The position numbers and the translations under genes were made by a program. A DNA stretch of 8,802 nucleotides from CAZUFB01 sp048173955 (GTDB lineage Bacteria > Actinomycetota > Coriobacteriia > Coriobacteriales > UMGS124), in assembly GCA_048173955.1 (NCBI GenBank), contig DBEYOB010000089.1:1-8802 (forward strand), read 5' to 3'. Below, in pieces: positions 1-7,265 of the stretch; position 1 is the stretch's first letter, and each line of letters opens with the position of its first letter. Under the pieces are notes generated by a model. The model was given only the letters and a program-made list of their open reading frames with translations. It was not told the DNA's origin and did not search any database.

Positions 1-80
1 CGCAGCACCTGCGGCAGCCCGAGCGGGCCGTCCGGCGTCCCGGCGCCCCGGGGGGCGCCGCCATCGCTCGCGTCCGCCAT
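1..80 (-). CDS. N-terminal fragment of an unidentified protein (runs off left edge)
   Basis: An ATG at 80 reading leftwards opens a frame without stops to the window edge, giving 26 codons plus two bases. It starts MADASDGGAPRG and ends PLGLPQVL. It begins only 3 nt after the gatD stop codon. A good Shine-Dalgarno sequence (GGGGAGG, 8 nt before the ATG) lies inside the end of gatD. Nearly all third codon positions are G or C, as in the neighbours. The fragment is too short to identify and I assign no function. Its position suggests it is the last visible member of the murT-gatD transcript. Confidence 0.6.
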   Translation of the reverse strand, partial: MADASDGGAPRGAGTPDGPLGLPQVL

Positions 81-83
81 GCC

Positions 84-821
84 CTATGCCTCCCCGCGCC
101 GCATGCGCTCCGCCATAATGCGGTTCGCTGCAAGCTCGACGCCGTCGTCGAGCGGTGCGAGCTCGACGGGAGACCCCGTCTTGCGCTCGAGCGCGCGGGC
201 GATCAGCCAGTCGGCGACGCCGGGGTTCTTGGGCAGCAGGGGGCCGTGGATGTAGGTGCCCACCACGTTGCGGTACAGGCAGCCCTCCTCGCCCGACGTC
301 CCGTCGTTGCCGTGGCCGTGCAGCACGCGCCCGAACGGCCTGACGCCGCTTCCGAGATGGGTGCGCCCGCCATGGTTCTCGTAGCCGACGACGGGTTCGT
401 CGGTCAGATCGGTGGCGACCATGACGTTGCCGATGAGGCGCGGGTCGCCCCGGTCGGTGTACAGGTCGACGAGCGAAAGGCCGGCGACCTCATCGTCGCC
501 CATCAGGTAGCTGTGGCCCAAAAGCTGGTACCCCCCGCACACGGCAAGCAGGACCCCGTCGTCGGCGACGTAGGACCGAAGCTCGTCGCCGACGCCGTGC
601 AGCTGGTCGCACACGATCTTCTGCTCCCGGTCGCTCCCTCCCCCGATGAAGGCGATGTCGACGTCCGAGAAGGAGGGGCGCTCGCCGAAACGGACCGGCA
701 TGACCTCAACCTCAATGCCGCGCCAAGCGCACCTGCGCTCGAGCACGATGATGTTGCCGCCGTCCCCGTACAGGTTGAGCAACTCGGGAAACAGGTGCGC
801 TATCTTGAGCGGGGAGCTCAT
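84..821 (-). CDS. gatD: Lipid II isoglutaminyl synthase, glutamine amidotransferase subunit GatD
   Basis: This 245-residue class I (CobB/CobQ-like) glutamine amidotransferase hydrolyses glutamine and passes ammonia to MurT. MurT then amidates the D-glutamate of the lipid II stem peptide to D-isoglutamine at the inner face of the membrane. Visible family features are the N-terminal FPELLNLYGDGGN, the nucleophile loop LLAVCGGYQLLG with Cys95, RLIGN around residue 128 in the region where glutamine binds, GYENHGGRTHL, and YIHGPLLPKNP with His192. Cys95 and His192 match the Cys-His dyad known for GatD. Length is normal for the family. The start at 821 is fixed by an ATGA overlap with the murT stop, which implies translational coupling. 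The minus frame stays open well upstream, but that stretch is a shadow of murT. There is no signal peptide, so it is cytoplasmic. Confidence 0.95.
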   Translation of the reverse strand: MSSPLKIAHLFPELLNLYGDGGNIIVLERRCAWRGIEVEVMPVRFGERPSFSDVDIAFIGGGSDREQKIVCDQLHGVGDELRSYVADDGVLLAVCGGYQLLGHSYLMGDDEVAGLSLVDLYTDRGDPRLIGNVMVATDLTDEPVVGYENHGGRTHLGSGVRPFGRVLHGHGNDGTSGEEGCLYRNVVGTYIHGPLLPKNPGVADWLIARALERKTGSPVELAPLDDGVELAANRIMAERMRRGEA

Positions 822-2167
822 CGACCCACCCCCATGCGTTCGAGCTCGGCCTTCGCCGTCCACAGCGCCGAATAGTTCGTGAGCACCCAGACGCCCCACG
901 CCTCGGGGAGGTCGTGCGTCGCCTCGAGGACGTCGGCGACGCATCCCGAGATGTCCGAGGCGACCCCGGCATACTTGAGGCGGACCTGCATGTCGTTGGC
1001 GCGGTGACCGCCTGCGAAAACGCGGACCTCGCCCGCATCGCGCAGGCGCTCGAAGTCGACGTCCCACAGCCACGACACGTCCTTGCCGTCGTTGTAGTCG
1101 TCGTTGATGACGATGTAGACGACCTTGGGCGATGCGTCCTGCATGAGCAGCGACATGTTCTGGTTGAAACCCGTGGGGTTCTTGGCGAGGTTGAGCGTCA
1201 CCCGGCGGCCTTGCACGTCGAAGCGCTGCAGGCGTCCGTTCTCGGTCCGGTAGGAATCGAGGGTGCGCTGGAACGAGGCGGCGTCCGCCCCGGCGAGCGT
1301 CGCCGCGGCGAAGGCGGCCAGAAGATTGTAGACCATGTAGGCGCCGCCCCAGCGGGCCTCGAGGCGCACGCGCTCGCCGGTCGACGCCACCGTCACCGTG
1401 AACGCCACGCCCTCCTCGCCGACGGCGACGTCGGTCGCCGCGAAGTCGAGGCGCGGCCGCGCGAAGTCGCACGCGGTGCAGGCGTAGCTGCCAAGCTGGC
1501 CATACTGGCGCCACCGGTAGGAGAGCGGCGCGCCGCAGCACTGGCAGAACCCGCCGCCGGTCACGCGGTCTTCCGCGAGGTGGAGGTCTTCGTCGATCCC
1601 GAAGGCGAGCGTCGAGCCGCCCCGCGAGCGCACGAGACGCGCGACGCCCTCGCACAGGGGGTCGTCGGCGTCGTAGAGCAGCACGGTGCCTGGCGAGGCG
1701 GCCAGGGCGTCGGCTATCGTCCGCTGCACGCGGTCGATCTCACCGCATCGGTCGAGCTGGTCGCGGAACAGGTTGAGCAGGACCAGATAGCGAGGTTTGA
1801 GCTCGGGCACGATGCGGACCGTCGAAAGCTCGTCGTTCTCGAGGATCCCCCAGTCCGCCCCGCCGCCCGGGAGCAGCGCGGCGGCGACCCCGGACTCCAT
1901 GTTCGCCCCTGCGCGGTTGCACAGCACGTCCATGCCGGCCGCCTCGACGGCCTGCGCGAGGACGTTGTTCGTCGTGGTCTTGCCGTTCGTGCCGCACACC
2001 ACGATGCTCCCCCGGCGCAGCTTCGCCGACAGGTTTGCAATCGCATGGCGGTCGATCGACAGCGCGACGCGGCCGGGAAGCGTAGTCGCGCTGCGATGCA
2101 GCAGCGTACGCATGCCCCACGAACACGCCAGGCCTGCCGCACGGGCGGCGGCGGTGCGCACTCCCAT
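818..2167 (-). CDS. murT: Lipid II isoglutaminyl synthase, Mur ligase subunit MurT
   Basis: This 449-residue Mur-ligase-like protein is the ATP-using partner of GatD. It activates the D-Glu carboxylate of lipid II and uses GatD-derived ammonia to form D-isoglutamine. An ATP-binding loop, CGTNGKTTT, is at residues 58-66. NLFRDQLDRCGEID at about 132-145 is a MurT signature. A zinc-ribbon insertion typical of MurT has Cys208-x2-Cys211 and Cys230-x2-Cys233. The C-terminal DUF1727-type domain carries NPTGFNQN and the Asp-rich INDDYNDGKDVSWLWD at about 354-369, the region of the catalytic aspartate. The ATG at 2167 is preferred because AGGAAGGA lies just upstream; an in-frame ATG ten codons earlier lacks a ribosome-binding site. 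It lies 46 nt after the M32 peptidase gene with no terminator between, so the two may be cotranscribed. Confidence 0.95.
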   Translation of the reverse strand: MGVRTAAARAAGLACSWGMRTLLHRSATTLPGRVALSIDRHAIANLSAKLRRGSIVVCGTNGKTTTNNVLAQAVEAAGMDVLCNRAGANMESGVAAALLPGGGADWGILENDELSTVRIVPELKPRYLVLLNLFRDQLDRCGEIDRVQRTIADALAASPGTVLLYDADDPLCEGVARLVRSRGGSTLAFGIDEDLHLAEDRVTGGGFCQCCGAPLSYRWRQYGQLGSYACTACDFARPRLDFAATDVAVGEEGVAFTVTVASTGERVRLEARWGGAYMVYNLLAAFAAATLAGADAASFQRTLDSYRTENGRLQRFDVQGRRVTLNLAKNPTGFNQNMSLLMQDASPKVVYIVINDDYNDGKDVSWLWDVDFERLRDAGEVRVFAGGHRANDMQVRLKYAGVASDISGCVADVLEATHDLPEAWGVWVLTNYSALWTAKAELERMGVGR

Positions 2168-2213
2168 ATGGCGGTCTGTCCTTCCTCTCGTCATGGGCCG
2201 AAGTGGCGCGCCC

Positions 2214-3725
2214 CTACAGCCCGTAGATGGCGCGGTACTTCCCCGCAAGGTACTCGGTGTAGCAGCTTGGGTCGAACGGTCCGCCGCAGGCGTGCTCGAC
2301 AAGCCACGACGGGTCCTTCGAACTGCCATAGCGCCAGATCTTCTCCCCCAGCCACGAGCGCACGGGGGCGAGGTCGCCGGAGGCCACGGCGCCGAAGACG
2401 TCGAACTCCCCCTCCATCGTCCTGAGGTACTGGGCGGCATAGGCGCTTCCGATCGCATAGGAGGGGAAATAGGCGAACGTGCCGTTCGACCAGTGGACGT
2501 CCTGCAGGATGCCGTGCGCGTCGTCGGGAACCTCGATGTCGAGGTAGTCCCTCGTCAGCTCGTTCCAGAGACGCGGGGCGTCGTGGACCGACACCTCGCC
2601 GGCGAACAGCGCGCTCTCGACCCGGTAGCGGATCAGGATGTGCAGCGGGTAGGTCAGCTCGTCCGCCTCGGTGCGGATGAGACTCGGCTCGCTGCGCGAC
2701 AGGGCACGGTACAGCCCGGCCGCGTCGACGCCGTCGTAAACCCCGGGGACGCACTCCCGCAGAATCGGCAGAAGCAGCGAGCAGAACGCCTCGCTGCGCG
2801 CGATGACGTTCTCCATGAAGCGCGACTGGCTCTCGTGGATGCCCATCGAGACGCCCCCGCGCAGACACGTGTAGTCGTAGCGCGGGTCGATGCCCTGCTC
2901 GTAGAGGGCATGCCCTCCCTCGTGGATGAGCGAGAAGAGCGCAGACGCCAAGTTGTCCTCGTAGATATGGTTTGCGATGCGCACATCGCCGTGCGAGAAC
3001 CCGTCGGTGAAGGGATGCTCGGTGTCGCCGATGGAGAGCGCGTCGCCGTCGAGACCCATCAGGTCCGCAACGCGCCCGCAGACCTCCTTCTGGACGGGCG
3101 CGGGAACGTGGGCGCGCAAAAACGAGTCGTCGGGTTGCCAGCCGCGCTCCGAGATGGCGTTGACCAGGGGCACGACGGCTGACTGAACCTGCGCGAAAAA
3201 GGACTCGAGGGACGCGCGCGTCAAACCGCGCTCGAAGCGGTCGAGCCACACCTCGTAGGGGTCGGCGCCGGGATTCAGGCAGGCAGCCTGCCGCTTGAGG
3301 GACTCGACGATGCGCTCGAGGTACGGCTCGAACAGCGCATAGTCGCTCGCCGCCTTGGCGCGCTTCCAAACGCTGCTCGCCTCGGAGGTGAGGCGGGCGA
3401 ACTCGGCGCACTCCTCCACCGGGACGGCGCCCATCTCGCGCAGGTCGCGCGAAAAGACGCGGAGCTCGTCGGCGTGCAGCTCGTCGAGCTCGCCGGCATG
3501 GCGGGAGAGCGCCTCCACCAGCCCGCGCGCCCGCGCGCCGTAGGCCGTCTCGTGCTCGCGCGCGGCGAGCGCAGACAGGGCCTCCGACCTCGCGGCGACG
3601 CCCTTTGCCGGCCCCACCGTCTCGCCGTCGTAGTTGATGACCTGCTGGGCGTACTGGTATGCGAAGACCTCCGTCTGAAGGGCGTCGAAGGCCGCAGTCA
3701 GCTCCGAAACCTCCCGAGTGTCCAT
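2214..3725 (-). CDS. M32 family metallocarboxypeptidase (carboxypeptidase Taq type)
   Basis: This 503-residue zinc-type carboxypeptidase of family M32 has the normal length of about 500. These enzymes remove C-terminal amino acids from peptides with broad specificity. The metal site is complete: H268-E-G-G-H272 in LIHEGGHALYEQG, and the third ligand E298 in MGIHESQSRFMEN. Other family blocks are HPFTDGFSHGDVRI at about 237-250, DELTYPLHILIRYRVE at about 355-370, and VHWSNGTFAYFPSYAIGSAYAAQ at about 410-432. No signal peptide or membrane segment is visible, so it is probably a cytosolic peptide-recycling enzyme and not a cell-wall carboxypeptidase, despite the murT-gatD neighbours. The ATG at 3725 is preceded by GAGAGGTGG. 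The 75-nt gap upstream shows no convincing promoter. Confidence 0.95.
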   Translation of the reverse strand: MDTREVSELTAAFDALQTEVFAYQYAQQVINYDGETVGPAKGVAARSEALSALAAREHETAYGARARGLVEALSRHAGELDELHADELRVFSRDLREMGAVPVEECAEFARLTSEASSVWKRAKAASDYALFEPYLERIVESLKRQAACLNPGADPYEVWLDRFERGLTRASLESFFAQVQSAVVPLVNAISERGWQPDDSFLRAHVPAPVQKEVCGRVADLMGLDGDALSIGDTEHPFTDGFSHGDVRIANHIYEDNLASALFSLIHEGGHALYEQGIDPRYDYTCLRGGVSMGIHESQSRFMENVIARSEAFCSLLLPILRECVPGVYDGVDAAGLYRALSRSEPSLIRTEADELTYPLHILIRYRVESALFAGEVSVHDAPRLWNELTRDYLDIEVPDDAHGILQDVHWSNGTFAYFPSYAIGSAYAAQYLRTMEGEFDVFGAVASGDLAPVRSWLGEKIWRYGSSKDPSWLVEHACGGPFDPSCYTEYLAGKYRAIYGL

Positions 3726-3800
3726 GGCGGACCCACCTCTCTTGCCGCAGTTGCTCTAGGACGCGGTCGAGCCGCACGCGCGGGGGCATGCGGCACGCCG

Positions 3801-4349
3801 TCAGTTCGACGCGGGCTTGCCCTCCGACGGGTCGGCCTTCTCGCGCCTGCGCCCCCCGTCCATCTCCTCGCGCGTCATGACGTTGGTGATGCGCACGTTG
3901 ACCGAGTTGACGCGCAAGCCGGTCATGTCCGTGATCTTCTCGGAAATCTTGTCGTGCAGCTCGCGGAAGATCTTCGGCGCCGACTTGCCGTACTCCATGA
4001 TAATCGAGACGCTCACGTTGCAGGCGTCTTCGCCAACCATCTCGACCGACACGCCCTTCGTGATGTCGGTGCCGCCGAACCCCTCCTGGATCGACGAGAT
4101 AAGGTTGCCCTTCATCTGAAGGATGCCGTCGACCGAGCGGCATGTTATCGCGACGATCTTCTCGACGACGGTGTTGTCGATCGTCAGCGTGCTCTCGTCC
4201 GCCTCGTCGAGCTGCTCGGAGGCGGCAAGCTGCGTGGAAGACGACCCGTCCGCGACCGCAGGATCGGCGGGCATCGTCGGCAAAACGTCGCCGCCCGCCT
4301 CCACGCGGGCCTGCGGGGCCTCGGTCTCGCTATTCAGTCCGTCGTTCAT
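3801..4349 (-). CDS. Asp23/Gls24 family envelope stress response protein
   Basis: This 182-residue soluble protein has a low-complexity, acidic, Ala/Ser-rich N-terminus (residues 1-53). An Asp23/Gls24 (PF03780-type) domain follows at about 55-160: VVEKIVAITCRSVDGI, then GVSVEMVGEDACNVSVSIIMEYG, and finally GLRVNSVNVRITNV. The tail is charged. In Staphylococcus Asp23 is abundant, attached beneath the membrane through AmaP, and linked to the alkaline and cell-wall stress response. Here the AmaP-like gene is immediately upstream (36-nt gap), which supports the same partnership. The ATG at 4349 has a GGAGG 11 nt upstream. An in-frame GTG ten codons earlier (4379) is possible but has a weaker context. 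The biochemical role of the family is unresolved, so the stress function is by homology only. Confidence 0.88.
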   Translation of the reverse strand: MNDGLNSETEAPQARVEAGGDVLPTMPADPAVADGSSSTQLAASEQLDEADESTLTIDNTVVEKIVAITCRSVDGILQMKGNLISSIQEGFGGTDITKGVSVEMVGEDACNVSVSIIMEYGKSAPKIFRELHDKISEKITDMTGLRVNSVNVRITNVMTREEMDGGRRREKADPSEGKPASN

Positions 4350-4385
4350 CGGTGAACCAACCTCCAACCTGGTTGCCACGGGAGA

Positions 4386-5264
4386 CTACCGCCTTGCATC
4401 CTCCCCGTCGCCGGGACCGTCGCACGCAACGCGACGTTCGGACGCGACGTCCGCGGTCTCGCCCTCGGTCTGAGCGGGGCTCGGGCGCTCCCCCGAAGGT
4501 TCCTCGGCGCCGTCGGGAACGTCCCCGTCGGCCAACACGACCGCCGGCGTCTCGACGACGTCCTCGTCGCGTGCCGAAGCCCGGGACGCCCTCAGCTCCT
4601 CGATGCGGCCCTTGAGCCGTTCCCAGACCGACGGCCTCGGCGCGGACTCCTCGCGCGGGCATGTCGGGACGAACGGCGCGGCGCCGTCGATCCCCTCGTA
4701 GGGCTTCGGCGTGTACCCCTCCTCCGCCCGCGCGTCGACCGCGTGCTGGGCGGCCTTCACCTCGCTGCGCCGGCGCGGTTCGACGAAGTTCACCGCGACG
4801 TAGCGCACCTCGTGGTCGGTGAATGCCTCGACCGACTGCTTGACCGCCGTCTGGATGCGGCCCGCCGTCGCCATGAGGGATTCCGCCCCATAGGGGACCG
4901 CCGTGACGGAGACGTCGATGACCGGCTCGTCATGCCGCTCGACGACGTGCGCGACGACCTTTTCGAGCGTGAGGCCGTCGAGGCTCGCCAGGGCGCGACG
5001 CGCCGTGGACTCGAGGGCGCTGCGCTCGATGTTGATCGTGCCCCCCGAGCCGACGTGCAGCGTGGCGCGCTCGTGGAAGAACGCGCGTACGACCAGCCAA
5101 AGCCCCGCAGCCCCACCGGCGATCGGTGCAAGCCCCAGCAGGTAGAGGAGCACCTTGGCGAAGGTCGGCCACATCGAGGTGGCCGCAAGGATGTAGTAGA
5201 ACACGACGGCGAGCGCGCTGCACGCGACGTAGGCGATGAGAAGATTGCGCTTCCAGACTTTCAT
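4386..5264 (-). CDS. amaP: Alkaline shock response membrane anchor protein AmaP-like
   Basis: This 292-residue protein has two hydrophobic segments near the N-terminus (about 8-27 and 38-63), joined by a short loop. A cytoplasmic region then resembles the Asp23/Gls24 fold (about 69-162: TINIERSALESTARRAL, LEKVVAHVVERHDEPVIDVSVTAV, VRYVAVNFVEPRRR). This is the AmaP layout, in which the protein tethers Gls24/Asp23 proteins to the membrane. The remaining 130 or so residues form a hydrophilic Pro/Glu/Asp-rich tail with a short basic helix (WERLKGRIEELRASRASAR), probably disordered; it is longer than I expect for AmaP. The ATG at 5264 has GGAAGGGG upstream and the membrane segments start right after it; the frame stays open further upstream without a good start. 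The gls24-type gene follows after 36 nt. Confidence 0.82.
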   Translation of the reverse strand: MKVWKRNLLIAYVACSALAVVFYYILAATSMWPTFAKVLLYLLGLAPIAGGAAGLWLVVRAFFHERATLHVGSGGTINIERSALESTARRALASLDGLTLEKVVAHVVERHDEPVIDVSVTAVPYGAESLMATAGRIQTAVKQSVEAFTDHEVRYVAVNFVEPRRRSEVKAAQHAVDARAEEGYTPKPYEGIDGAAPFVPTCPREESAPRPSVWERLKGRIEELRASRASARDEDVVETPAVVLADGDVPDGAEEPSGERPSPAQTEGETADVASERRVACDGPGDGEDARR

Positions 5265-5327
5265 GCCTGCCCCTTCCGCATTCCGCTGGTTACCCGCTTC
5301 CCCGCCGCACCCGACGCGGGGCGGCAT

Positions 5328-5349
5328 GTGCAGCGCTGTACCCATGATA
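5328..5349 (-). promoter_or_regulatory. Weak candidate promoter and near-palindrome upstream of amaP
   Basis: Reading leftwards, TATCAT (5344-5349) could be a -10 box. It is followed at the expected start site by the near-palindrome GTACAGCGCTGCAC (5328-5341; one G-T mismatch pair, centre AGCGCT). No recognisable -35 box is found at the right distance. The element sits between the GC hairpin after yebC and the amaP start, where a promoter for amaP-gls24 would be needed. This is inference from spacing and weak motifs. Confidence 0.25.
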
Positions 5350-5355
5350 CGCAGT

Positions 5356-5382
5356 CGGGCCCCGGGATTGCCCCGGGGCCCG
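5356..5382 (-). terminator. Perfect 11-bp GC hairpin after yebC, probable terminator
   Basis: CGGGCCCCGGG at 5356-5366 and its exact complement CCCGGGGCCCG at 5372-5382 flank a 5-nt loop. It lies about 50 nt after the yebC stop and about 90 nt before amaP, where a terminator is expected. Neither strand has a T run after the stem, so it is not a textbook intrinsic terminator. It could be a U-less terminator, as proposed for high-GC bacteria, or an RNA 3'-end stabiliser. Confidence 0.5.
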
Positions 5383-5430
5383 CAACTTCTCAATGACTTC
5401 GTTTGTAGCCTGAGCCCCGCTGCAACGAGG

Positions 5431-6228
5431 TTACTCCTCCTCGAGCGCCTCGGCGATCTCGTCGGTCATCTCCATCGTGTGGTAGACGCTCTGCACGTCG
5501 TCGAGCTCCTCGAGGCGGTCGATGAGGCGCATGACCTTCTTGGCGTCGGCAACCGAGACGCTCGTGGGGGTCGTCGGGACCATGGTGAGCTCGGAACCCT
5601 TGATCTCGATGCCCTGCTCCTCGAGGCTCTTGTGGACGTCCTGCATCTTGTCGTAGGCCGTGTAGACGGTCCACTCGTCGCCGTTGTCCTCGTAGTCGTC
5701 GGCGCCGGCCTCGGCGACGGCCATCATGAACTCGTCCTCGTCCACGGCGTTGTCGCGGTCCGGCACCTTCTTGTCATCGCTCTTGATGACCTTCTCGACG
5801 ACGACGGTGCCCTTGCGCTCGAACTGGAAGGCGACCGAGCCGGTGGTGCCGAGGCTGCCGCCGGAGTGCGAGAACGCGGAGCGGACGTCGGCCGCGGTGC
5901 GGTTGCGGTTGTCCGTCAGGCACTCGACGTAGACGGCGACGCCAGCCGGGCCGTAGCCCTCGTAGGTGACCTCGTCGTAGCTCGCCGCATCGGCGCCCGT
6001 GCCGAACGCCTTCTTGATGGCAGCGTCGATCTTGTCCTTGGGCATCGAGTTGAGGCGGGCCTTCTCGACGGCCGCCGCGAGCGCAAAGTTGTTGTCGGGG
6101 TTGGGGTCGCCGCCCTGGCGCGCGGCGACGGTGATGATGCGCGAAAGCTTGGAGAACAGCGCTGAACGCTTCGCATCCTGAGCGAACTTGCGGTGCTTCG
6201 TGGTAGCCCACTTGGAGTGTCCGGACAT
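5431..6228 (-). CDS. yebC: YebC/PmpR family protein
   Basis: This 265-residue member of the YebC/PmpR (TACO1-related) family starts MSGHSKWATTKHRK. It carries the other family blocks: DAKRSALFSKL, KARLNSMPKDKIDAAIKKA (about 56-74), YEGYGPAGVAVYVECLTDNRNRT (about 89-111), GGSLGTTGSVAF, and the C-terminal LIDRLEELDDVQSVYHTMEM. These proteins were annotated as transcriptional regulators; later work also ties YebC proteins to translation of difficult sequences such as proline runs. It is somewhat longer than the usual 240-250 residues owing to a charged insertion at about 147-162 (IKSDDKKVPDRDNAVD). The ATG at 6228 has TAAGGAG 5 nt upstream. It stands alone between two larger spacers and probably has its own promoter. 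Confidence 0.95.
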   Translation of the reverse strand: MSGHSKWATTKHRKFAQDAKRSALFSKLSRIITVAARQGGDPNPDNNFALAAAVEKARLNSMPKDKIDAAIKKAFGTGADAASYDEVTYEGYGPAGVAVYVECLTDNRNRTAADVRSAFSHSGGSLGTTGSVAFQFERKGTVVVEKVIKSDDKKVPDRDNAVDEDEFMMAVAEAGADDYEDNGDEWTVYTAYDKMQDVHKSLEEQGIEIKGSELTMVPTTPTSVSVADAKKVMRLIDRLEELDDVQSVYHTMEMTDEIAEALEEE

Positions 6229-6328
6229 GCATGCTCCTTAACTTACTGAGTCATCCTGAACAGGGTGGAACGCACCGTCTCGCCGCTTGATCGCCACGAA
6301 CACGGGCCTCGCCCGAAATAACGGAACT

Positions 6329-6356
6329 ATGCTACATAATATCTACCGTCTGTTAA
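6329..6356 (-). promoter_or_regulatory. Candidate promoter for yebC in an AT-rich spacer
   Basis: The 180-nt gap between lgt and yebC holds the most AT-rich patch of the window (about 6317-6356). Reading leftwards it contains TTAACA (6351-6356), a 16-nt spacer, and TAGCAT (6329-6334); an overlapping TATTAT is an alternative -10. This would leave a leader of roughly 90-100 nt before yebC, containing short inverted repeats such as CGGGC-gag-GCCCG (6303-6315). Motif matches are approximate. Confidence 0.4.
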
Positions 6357-6408
6357 GGCCCTTTCGGCAATTTCACCGTAATTACCACGCTGCCGCGCCG
6401 CCTGCGCC

Positions 6409-7239
6409 CTACCGGTCCCCGGCCTCCCCGCCGACGCGCAGGCGCTGGGGCCGCTTGAGCCTGTGCGCCGCAAACAGGATGGCGATTCCCGCCACGACCA
6501 GGGGGATGCTGAGGAGCTGGCCCATGGTGACGGGGCCGAACAGGTAGCCGAGCTGGGCATCGGGTACGCGGACGAACTCGACCAGGAACCGCACGACCCC
6601 GTACCCCGCGAGAAACACGCCGATGAACGTCCCCTGCGGCCGCGGCGGGATCCGGCGCGACAGCGCATAGAGCACCGCGAAGAGGACGATGCCCTCGAGC
6701 AGCGCCTCGTAAAGCTGCGAGGGATGGCGAAAGACCCCGCCCCCGGACTCGAACGCCACGCCCCAGGGAAGGTCGGTCGGCTTGCCCCACAGCTCGCCGT
6801 TGATGAAGTTGGCGCACCGGCCGAAAAACAGCCCCCAGGGGGCACCGATGACCGCAAGGTCGCACAGCGTCACGAAGGAGAGGCGCAGATAGCGGCAGGC
6901 TGCGTACCCGCCGAGGAGCGCGCCGACCAGCCCGCCGTGGAACGACATGCCCCCCTCGGTGAACATGAGGATGTGCGAAGGGTTCTGGACGTAATAGTCG
7001 AAGTTGTAAAATAGCACGTAGAACAGGCGGGCACCGACGATGACGCCCAAGGCGACGGAGACGATGACCAGGAGGACCTCGTCGGCGCTCAGCGGCATCT
7101 TCCAGCGTTTCGCGACGCGAAACAGGACGAGGGCCGCCACGATGAATCCGGCGATATAGGCGAGCCCGTACCAGCGGACCTCGTAGCTCCCGATCGAGAA
7201 GGCGACCGGGTCGAGCATCTGGTATATGTCGTTGAGCAC
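6409..7239 (-). CDS. lgt: Prolipoprotein diacylglyceryl transferase Lgt
   Basis: This 276-residue polytopic inner-membrane enzyme transfers diacylglycerol from phosphatidylglycerol to the lipobox cysteine of prolipoproteins, the first step of lipoprotein maturation. Family landmarks are VRWYGLAYIAGF (21-32), GARLFYVLFYN (69-79), GGMSFHGG with His101, the Lgt signature GRCANFINGELWG with Arg141 and Asn144, RHPSQLYEALLEG (171-183), and RFLVEFVRVPDAQLGYLFGP (217-236) with the arginine region known to be essential. Several hydrophobic helices alternate with short loops. The start is taken as the GTG at 7239, because GAGGAG lies exactly 5 nt upstream; an in-frame TTG five codons earlier would put that ribosome-binding site inside the gene. 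It follows the cysteine-rich gene by 26 nt and is probably the last gene of the nfu-led operon. Confidence 0.95.
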   Translation of the reverse strand: MLNDIYQMLDPVAFSIGSYEVRWYGLAYIAGFIVAALVLFRVAKRWKMPLSADEVLLVIVSVALGVIVGARLFYVLFYNFDYYVQNPSHILMFTEGGMSFHGGLVGALLGGYAACRYLRLSFVTLCDLAVIGAPWGLFFGRCANFINGELWGKPTDLPWGVAFESGGGVFRHPSQLYEALLEGIVLFAVLYALSRRIPPRPQGTFIGVFLAGYGVVRFLVEFVRVPDAQLGYLFGPVTMGQLLSIPLVVAGIAILFAAHRLKRPQRLRVGGEAGDR

Positions 7240-7265
7240 GGGTTCTCCTCGCAAGCGGTCGCCGT

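Noticed and set aside
914..2425. Long plus-strand open frame opposite murT, and others such as 246-875, 1797-3182, 3474-4355 and 5236-6165
   Set aside because: These are antisense shadows in GC-rich coding DNA: low-complexity, no recognisable domains, and directly opposite well-identified genes.
3771..3794. Hairpin GCCGCA/TGCGGC with a 12-nt loop after the Gls24 gene
   Set aside because: Only six pairs, a large loop and no T run; expected by chance in GC-rich DNA, so not called as a terminator.
2191..4143. 650-residue minus-strand open frame overlapping the M32 peptidase and Gls24 genes
   Set aside because: Arg-rich frame-shifted reading of two clearly identified genes; no domains of its own.
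4350..4379. Upstream GTG start for the Gls24 protein
   Set aside because: It would add ten residues, but the ATG at 4349 has a GGAGG upstream, while the GTG context is weaker. Not excluded.
5265..5393. N-terminal extension of the AmaP-like protein
   Set aside because: The frame is open, but the extension would run through the GC hairpin and place 43 polar residues before the first membrane segment. The ATG at 5264 has a ribosome-binding site.
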